DNA from: Paulinella micropora
Lineage: Eukaryota > Cercozoa > Imbricatea > Euglyphida
Assembly (NCBI GenBank): GCA_009731375.1
Contig: BJOX01000233.1
Span: forward strand, 375,237-405,346
Direction of reading: 5' to 3'
DNA length: 30,110 nt
A program made the translations under genes and the position numbers. Under the pieces are notes generated by a model that did no database searches, had not been told where the DNA came from, and saw nothing but the letters and a program-made list of their open reading frames with translations. This document shows, piece after piece, positions 25,318 to 30,110 of this stretch (position 1 is its first letter; every line of letters starts with the position of its first letter).

Positions 25318-28300
25318 TTACTGCCTTCGTCGCCTTGCGCGAACCCCTTTGCCAGGTGGCGGGCCGCCAACAAAAGTCAAGTCAAACTTCGACTCCTCCA
25401 GAATGTCCCATATTTTGTTAGGGATGGCGCCCAAAGATAAGTCAAAAGGAATGTCAAGCACTCCTCTAGGCAGTGACTGAATAGTCCACGCAGTGTGGTC
25501 TTTGTCTCGAAGGGTAATAGTATCATCCCATGTCTCGAGATTTTTCGCGTCTTTGTACACCGGTAAATATTGTCTAGCTTTTGGATCCTCAACAGGGTCC
25601 ATGCTTCTCCAAAAATGGAGTACCGGTTGTATCGTTTTTGCTGCTAAGGATCTCTTCGATGTCCGTGCTGCCCGTGTAGTCTGCGGGACCGCCACAGCTC
25701 GCATGAGATAAAGATCTGAGAGAGTGTCATCGGCAACATGAGATTCTGCCGGTCTCAACAGATAAAAAGCGTCTCGGACCCACTTGATGGCCGCAATCGC
25801 CTCTCCTTCCTTCCATCGCACATGTCGAATGTCCACATTACCCGCGTTCGGGTTAGTGTCCTTCTCCCCTCCTCCTCCATGGACATCCGTCGCTCGCGTC
25901 GACCTTGCCACCTTCCTCGGTTGGTCGAAGATGAGATCGTTTTGCGCTCTCCTCCTCTGCGCCTCCGTGAACTTCTCCTTCGTACCGCCGCGGACTATGG
26001 GGGCTTTAGACTGAGTCCCCGCCGCGCTTTTGCGGTTTGAGTCTTCCTTACTCTCCTTCTCGGTCTCCTCCTTCTCCGTGACCGGTGCCCGATAGGCATT
26101 CTCCTCCTCTAAGGTATCCTCCTTCTGTATAGGCGGTACCTCTTTGAAGTCCTCCTTCATCCGTTTCAACGCCTCCTCAACGGATTCATCCTCAAGTAAG
26201 AAGGGGTCATATTTGATCAGCCTTCGAACATTCACAATCTGCACCTTCCCTCTACCCCTGATCTTATAATTCAGAGGTCCCATCTGTTCCATGATCTGGT
26301 ATGGTCCTTTCCAGTGGGTAAACAGCTTAGAGCTAACCCCCTTAGGGACTTGAGGATGGTACAAGAGTACAATATCCCCAACCTGGAAACGGACTTGATC
26401 TAAGTGCGCTTGTCGCACTCCTTGTGCGTCAGTCTTTCTGCGCTCCGCCTCCCTGTGCGCCGCAACTATTTGTTCCGCCTCCATCTTCGCTCTTAGTCTC
26501 ATCCCGAACAACTCATCCTCATCTGCCCAAGTGTCTTTTGGATGCAGAAGTGAGGTTGGGATATTAGGCTCTCGGCCGTAAACCAATTGATATGGCGAGA
26601 CTGAGCTCCTGGCTCCTCCTAATGCCGATGAGGGTAGACAGTTCATTGCAAAGGCAAATGAAGGTGCTGCCTCCACCCAGGCTCTCTGATTCTCCTTCTT
26701 CATACAGTACATCTTAAGCGAGGCTTTGAGAGGTCTATGTACCCGCTCGATCTTGCCATTCGCTCTCGGGTTATAGGCAGTAACATATTGCCATTTCATC
26801 CCGTAGTACTTAGATAGTCTGTCGATGACTTCATTATTAAAGTCAGAACCTCGATCAGAACATATCTTTCTAGGCACTCCGATCTGCGAGACGATCCTAT
26901 CGATCAGAGCCTCCGCAGTTGTCTTGCCTGTAGCGTCCTTAACAGGAACAACCCAGACATAATTGGTGGCTCGATCTATTGCGGTAAGAAGGTATCTGTA
27001 CCCTTCTGCCGATTCGGGGAAAGGTCCCACATGATCGATGTGTAAAAATTCAAACATCCCGGCGTGTAACGGGAATGTACCGATCAGGCCAAAGTTCGCC
27101 TTCAGCGGTGTCTTTGTGGTTTTGCATGGGATGCATGCGTCCACTTCCCTGTCTATCTCCTCCTTCATCCCTTTCCACCAAAATCGCCTCGCTATGAACC
27201 AATGAGTTCTTTGTCGACCCGGATGTGCCAGTAAGGGGCAGTTATGGGCTGCGACATATATAAAGCGCCTCAACTTCTCTGGTACCCAGAGAGTCCATTT
27301 GTCAGGCTGTGATGCAAATTTGCCATGCTGGCCCTTGTACCACAATAGCCCATCTCTCCACGCCATCTCCTTCATCTGATCTTTGATCTGTGGAGTCTTT
27401 TTAAGCTCATTAGGGTTCTTGTATAACGTTATGAGCTCCTTGAACTCCGGATCCGTCGCCTGTTGCTGCCTCCACGCGGTAGGCGAGGCGATATGAATAG
27501 TACCGTCCTCCAACCTTACTCCTACCCTTTCCGGGTCTTCATCAAGCTCGCTTCGATTTTCCTGTGGAGGTTCAGTACAGACCTCAGTCGTCTCCTCCTC
27601 TTCTTTTATATTCGCCTTCGCGTTCTCGTATGCCTCATAAGACCACTCAGCGTCTTCGAGAACATGCGCCTCACAGCATATGCCATGCTCCGGGCCTTGA
27701 GGACTATATCGTAGACCCGTGCGGTCATAACGAACGCCTCTTGCCATCTGCATCGCCTCTATGTGGCTCACCTCGTATACCTTGTCCGTGGACAGGTCCA
27801 TCATCTCCACTGATGATACGAGAGCCGACACCTCCGACTGAAACTCTAGCCTGGAAAGGCTATCAGCGACTACGTTTCGCTTTCCCGGTAAGTAGACCAT
27901 CGTGAAATTGAAACATGACAAGAAAGCTTGCCACCGCGCCAAACGGCCGGTTTGTTCATGATTCATCAACCAAAGAAGGTTGTGATGATCGGTCCTAACC
28001 GTGAATAGAGGTCCTCCCCACAAGTATTCTCTGAGCCTCTTGAGAGCCCATACTACTGCCAACGCCTCCCTCTGTCGCGTGCAGTAATTTCGCTCCGCCG
28101 CACACAGCTTTCTACTAATAAACATGATCGGGCGCAACTTTTTCTCCTCATCTTCCTGTTGCAGCACCGCGCCAATCGCAAACTTAGATGCATCCGTGTC
28201 GACTACGAACGGTTTCGTAAAGTCGGGCATCATAAGTACTAATCCGCCGTCCTTGGGATCTTTATAAATGATATCTTTGAGCGTATTAAACGCCTGCAAA

Positions 28301-30110
28301 GCCTCCTCATCCCACTTCTCAAAGTCTCCAAAATCAATCATCTTCTCCAGCTTAGCCCGAGTTGCACCCCAATCGGGTATGAACTGGCTGTAGTACTGTG
28401 CCATCGCAAGAAAAGAGTGTAACTCCGTGCGATTCTTTGGCAACTGTCTACTCATGATCTCCTCCCTCTTTTCGCGCGATATCGAGACCCTATTATGAGA
28501 AATCTCGTAACCCAAATACGTCACACTTGTCCTGGCAAGCTGACATTTCTTTAGGTTGCATTTCAGGCCAAAAGCTCCGATGCGCCTGAAGACATCTGAC
28601 AAGTGATCGATATGCTCTTCCATTGTGTTAGAGTATACGATGATGTCATCGATGTAACAAAATGCATATTCTCCCGCCTTCTGTCCTCTCCTTCTCATAA
28701 AACCATCCTCCGACTGGTCGTCATATTGACCGCTCAACATCTTCTGCATCGCCTTCTGAAAGAGCCCCGGGGCCTGTTTGAGTCCCATTGGAAGCACCTT
28801 CCACTGGTATATTTCCATACCCACAACGAATGCAGTCAGCCATCTGGATTTCTCGTCCAGTGGTATCTGCCAGAAGCCGTTCTTAAGGTCAATGACCGAA
28901 TAGAATTTAGCATTCCGCAGCACCCTTCTGCCTTCTTCTAAGGTCGGCAGAGGATTTCTCTCTTCCTCTAGCACCTTATTCACACGGGCATAATTGATCG
29001 TCAAGCGCCATTCTCCTCCTGGCTTAGGGACGATTTTCGGTTGAGAGACAATTGGAGATGTAGATCTCTCAATAAAGTCCTCATCGAGCAACTGTCTCAC
29101 ATTCTCCTCCGCTATTTTTGCCTCATGTATGCTCAAATTTGCCCTCCGTGGTGCCGGAGATGGCTCCGCACCCGGTATCTTGTAAATGACAGCAGTGAAG
29201 TCATCCGACTTTACACCACCTGCCCGAGGAGGGTCGAAAATTTCTCTGTACGCCTCCATCTTAGCTTTGAGAAACGCCTTCTCTCTCTCCGAACCCACTC
29301 CTTCTTCTAAAATTTTCCGCGCCGCCGCTTGGAAATCTTCCTCCGACATCTTCTTATGCTCCTTGAGGGGCGCTAAGTCCTCCTCCAAACTCAAATCTTC
29401 CTCGGACAAATCGTCTAGTCCCGTTCTTTCATACGTGACTGTGTCCGGCTCATCATCATGACCCAGCCCGACAAGCATATCAATAAGGTTCGCGTATTGT
29501 ATCGGAGCCTTACGGGTGTAGAAACCATCAAAGCATGTGAAAGCTTGAGGTATCAATTTCAACTTGTCCTGGGCTCTGAGCTTTTGCTTGTATGCACTGC
29601 TCTGCTCCCGAGACCCGAGTCGACAAGCCACCACTAACTGTTGCTTGCGAGAAGGAACAGGTATAGGATGATCAATAAGCCGGTCCCTTATCTCCTGTGC
29701 CCAGATCGCCTTCTCTATTGTATGGCAGAATGATAGTATACGGCTTGTTACTCTCAAATAGAGTCCGTAGACACTTTTCACTTCAGTTAATGAGCGCGGC
29801 CAGGTAGGCACATCGCCCCAAAAGTTCGTGATAAAAGTTTTAATGTCATCCGCTGGAGTATCGGGGATACGCCCCTTCCTCCTTGGCACAAACGCCTCTC
29901 TCTTCTCATCTGACACCTTCGCATGGTAACAGTAGCCATTAGTAATATGGACATCTGCCCCGCCACCTTCTGCGAATCTGGCCAACGACGGGCACTGTTT
30001 CGCAACACATATTATCTCCTCATTACGCGCTACGACTAAGTCATCAATAGACTTTCTGTCCCATGCGGGAATCGTAACCGTATACGCCTGCATCTCCGTC
30101 TCCCAATTGT
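25318..30110 (-). CDS. pol: Ty3/gypsy Pol polyprotein (RT, RNase H, integrase), 5' end beyond window
   Basis: Open for 1,591 residues from the first Met (30093); the frame stays open to the window edge, so the true start may lie outside. From about residue 285: RT with DLKNGFWQIPLD (about 403) and YIDD (about 480). RNase H has VVDTDASKFAIGAVL (about 632), REALAVVW, TDHHNLLWL and ADSLSRL. The integrase zinc region is HPGRQRTH...CIPC, and the core has HIDHVGPF, SDRGSDF and GKIERVHRPLK (about 1016, 1078, 1112), so DDE is intact; a GPY/F-type module (HWKGPYQIMEQMG) is near 1258. RT-RNase H-integrase order plus GPY/F places it in Ty3/gypsy. No aspartic protease DTG/DSG is visible in the window. 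About 300 residues follow the GPY/F module, unusually long and without an obvious chromodomain. Uninterrupted, so a young copy. Confidence 0.9.
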   Translation of the reverse strand, partial: NWETEMQAYTVTIPAWDRKSIDDLVVARNEEIICVAKQCPSLARFAEGGGADVHITNGYCYHAKVSDEKREAFVPRRKGRIPDTPADDIKTFITNFWGDVPTWPRSLTEVKSVYGLYLRVTSRILSFCHTIEKAIWAQEIRDRLIDHPIPVPSRKQQLVVACRLGSREQSSAYKQKLRAQDKLKLIPQAFTCFDGFYTRKAPIQYANLIDMLVGLGHDDEPDTVTYERTGLDDLSEEDLSLEEDLAPLKEHKKMSEEDFQAAARKILEEGVGSEREKAFLKAKMEAYREIFDPPRAGGVKSDDFTAVIYKIPGAEPSPAPRRANLSIHEAKIAEENVRQLLDEDFIERSTSPIVSQPKIVPKPGGEWRLTINYARVNKVLEEERNPLPTLEEGRRVLRNAKFYSVIDLKNGFWQIPLDEKSRWLTAFVVGMEIYQWKVLPMGLKQAPGLFQKAMQKMLSGQYDDQSEDGFMRRRGQKAGEYAFCYIDDIIVYSNTMEEHIDHLSDVFRRIGAFGLKCNLKKCQLARTSVTYLGYEISHNRVSISREKREEIMSRQLPKNRTELHSFLAMAQYYSQFIPDWGATRAKLEKMIDFGDFEKWDEEALQAFNTLKDIIYKDPKDGGLVLMMPDFTKPFVVDTDASKFAIGAVLQQEDEEKKLRPIMFISRKLCAAERNYCTRQREALAVVWALKRLREYLWGGPLFTVRTDHHNLLWLMNHEQTGRLARWQAFLSCFNFTMVYLPGKRNVVADSLSRLEFQSEVSALVSSVEMMDLSTDKVYEVSHIEAMQMARGVRYDRTGLRYSPQGPEHGICCEAHVLEDAEWSYEAYENAKANIKEEEETTEVCTEPPQENRSELDEDPERVGVRLEDGTIHIASPTAWRQQQATDPEFKELITLYKNPNELKKTPQIKDQMKEMAWRDGLLWYKGQHGKFASQPDKWTLWVPEKLRRFIYVAAHNCPLLAHPGRQRTHWFIARRFWWKGMKEEIDREVDACIPCKTTKTPLKANFGLIGTFPLHAGMFEFLHIDHVGPFPESAEGYRYLLTAIDRATNYVWVVPVKDATGKTTAEALIDRIVSQIGVPRKICSDRGSDFNNEVIDRLSKYYGMKWQYVTAYNPRANGKIERVHRPLKASLKMYCMKKENQRAWVEAAPSFAFAMNCLPSSALGGARSSVSPYQLVYGREPNIPTSLLHPKDTWADEDELFGMRLRAKMEAEQIVAAHREAERRKTDAQGVRQAHLDQVRFQVGDIVLLYHPQVPKGVSSKLFTHWKGPYQIMEQMGPLNYKIRGRGKVQIVNVRRLIKYDPFLLEDESVEEALKRMKEDFKEVPPIQKEDTLEEENAYRAPVTEKEETEKESKEDSNRKSAAGTQSKAPIVRGGTKEKFTEAQRRRAQNDLIFDQPRKVARSTRATDVHGGGGEKDTNPNAGNVDIRHVRWKEGEAIAAIKWVRDAFYLLRPAESHVADDTLSDLYLMRAVAVPQTTRAARTSKRSLAAKTIQPVLHFWRSMDPVEDPKARQYLPVYKDAKNLETWDDTITLRDKDHTAWTIQSLPRGVLDIPFDLSLGAIPNKIWDILEESKFDLTFVGGPPPGKGVRARRRRQ

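Noticed and set aside
1-30110. CRISPR arrays, tRNA or rRNA genes
   Set aside because: No regularly spaced repeat-spacer pattern, cloverleaf or rRNA-like segment was seen; the fibre repeats are contiguous coding repeats.

Overview
The window is a scaffold from a eukaryotic genome. Its left two thirds (about 1-20,030) are most of an integrated Polinton/Maverick-type element, or polinton-like virus (PLV). Its right third (about 20,300-30,110) is different, GC-richer DNA dominated by Ty3/gypsy LTR-retrotransposon sequence. The hallmark set is a double-jelly-roll-type major capsid protein (MCP), a penton, an FtsK/HerA-type packaging ATPase, an adenovirus-type maturation protease, a family-B polymerase-like/SF1-helicase fusion and a retroviral-type integrase. 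The host cannot be named from sequence. PLVs of this style are best known from protists and algae, but that is inference.

Layout of the viral element. Positions 79-3447 (+) hold the replication module, interrupted by one in-frame TAA and two 10-N gaps whose edges are duplicated. Then come a class-3-like lipase (-), a small ExoX-C-like protein (+), a DUF3223-like gene (-) and a tiny zinc-binding protein (-). Positions 5388-13324, mostly (-), are the morphogenesis block: a beta-rich virion protein, MCP, penton, protease, a basic virion protein with repeated QxGG sites, ATPase, a small beta-rich protein, a secreted cysteine-rich protein (+) and a two-TM membrane protein. Positions 13348-17154 (-) encode a fibre of about 1,270 residues with 12 short repeats and a C-terminal S74-type chaperone. 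The right end carries an acidic/basic protein (+), a broken F-box-like/zinc protein (+), a beta-class DNA methyltransferase (-) bracketed by direct repeats, and the integrase (+).

A pervasive oddity is that many core genes carry one lesion: seven single-base indels, most in short homopolymers, and three in-frame stops. MCP, penton, ATPase, fibre, DUF3223 gene and the beta-rich virion protein are affected, while lipase, protease, methyltransferase and integrase are open. This could be early decay of an endogenous copy or uncorrected sequencing error; the artefactual gaps make assembly quality a live explanation.

Positions 20,000-21,265 are gene-free, with two strong hairpins. A 121-N gap lies between poly-G runs at 21,265-21,434. 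Positions 21,435-23,192 (-) are a decayed retrotransposon Gag with a CCHC knuckle. Positions 23,193-25,317 are non-coding with LTR-like signals. Positions 25,318 to the right edge (-) are an intact Ty3/gypsy Pol (RT, RNase H, integrase) with an unusually long C-terminal extension. Because Gag lies downstream of Pol on the same strand, at least two retroelement copies are present. No tRNA, rRNA or CRISPR array was seen, and no terminal inverted repeats of the viral element could be paired inside the window.
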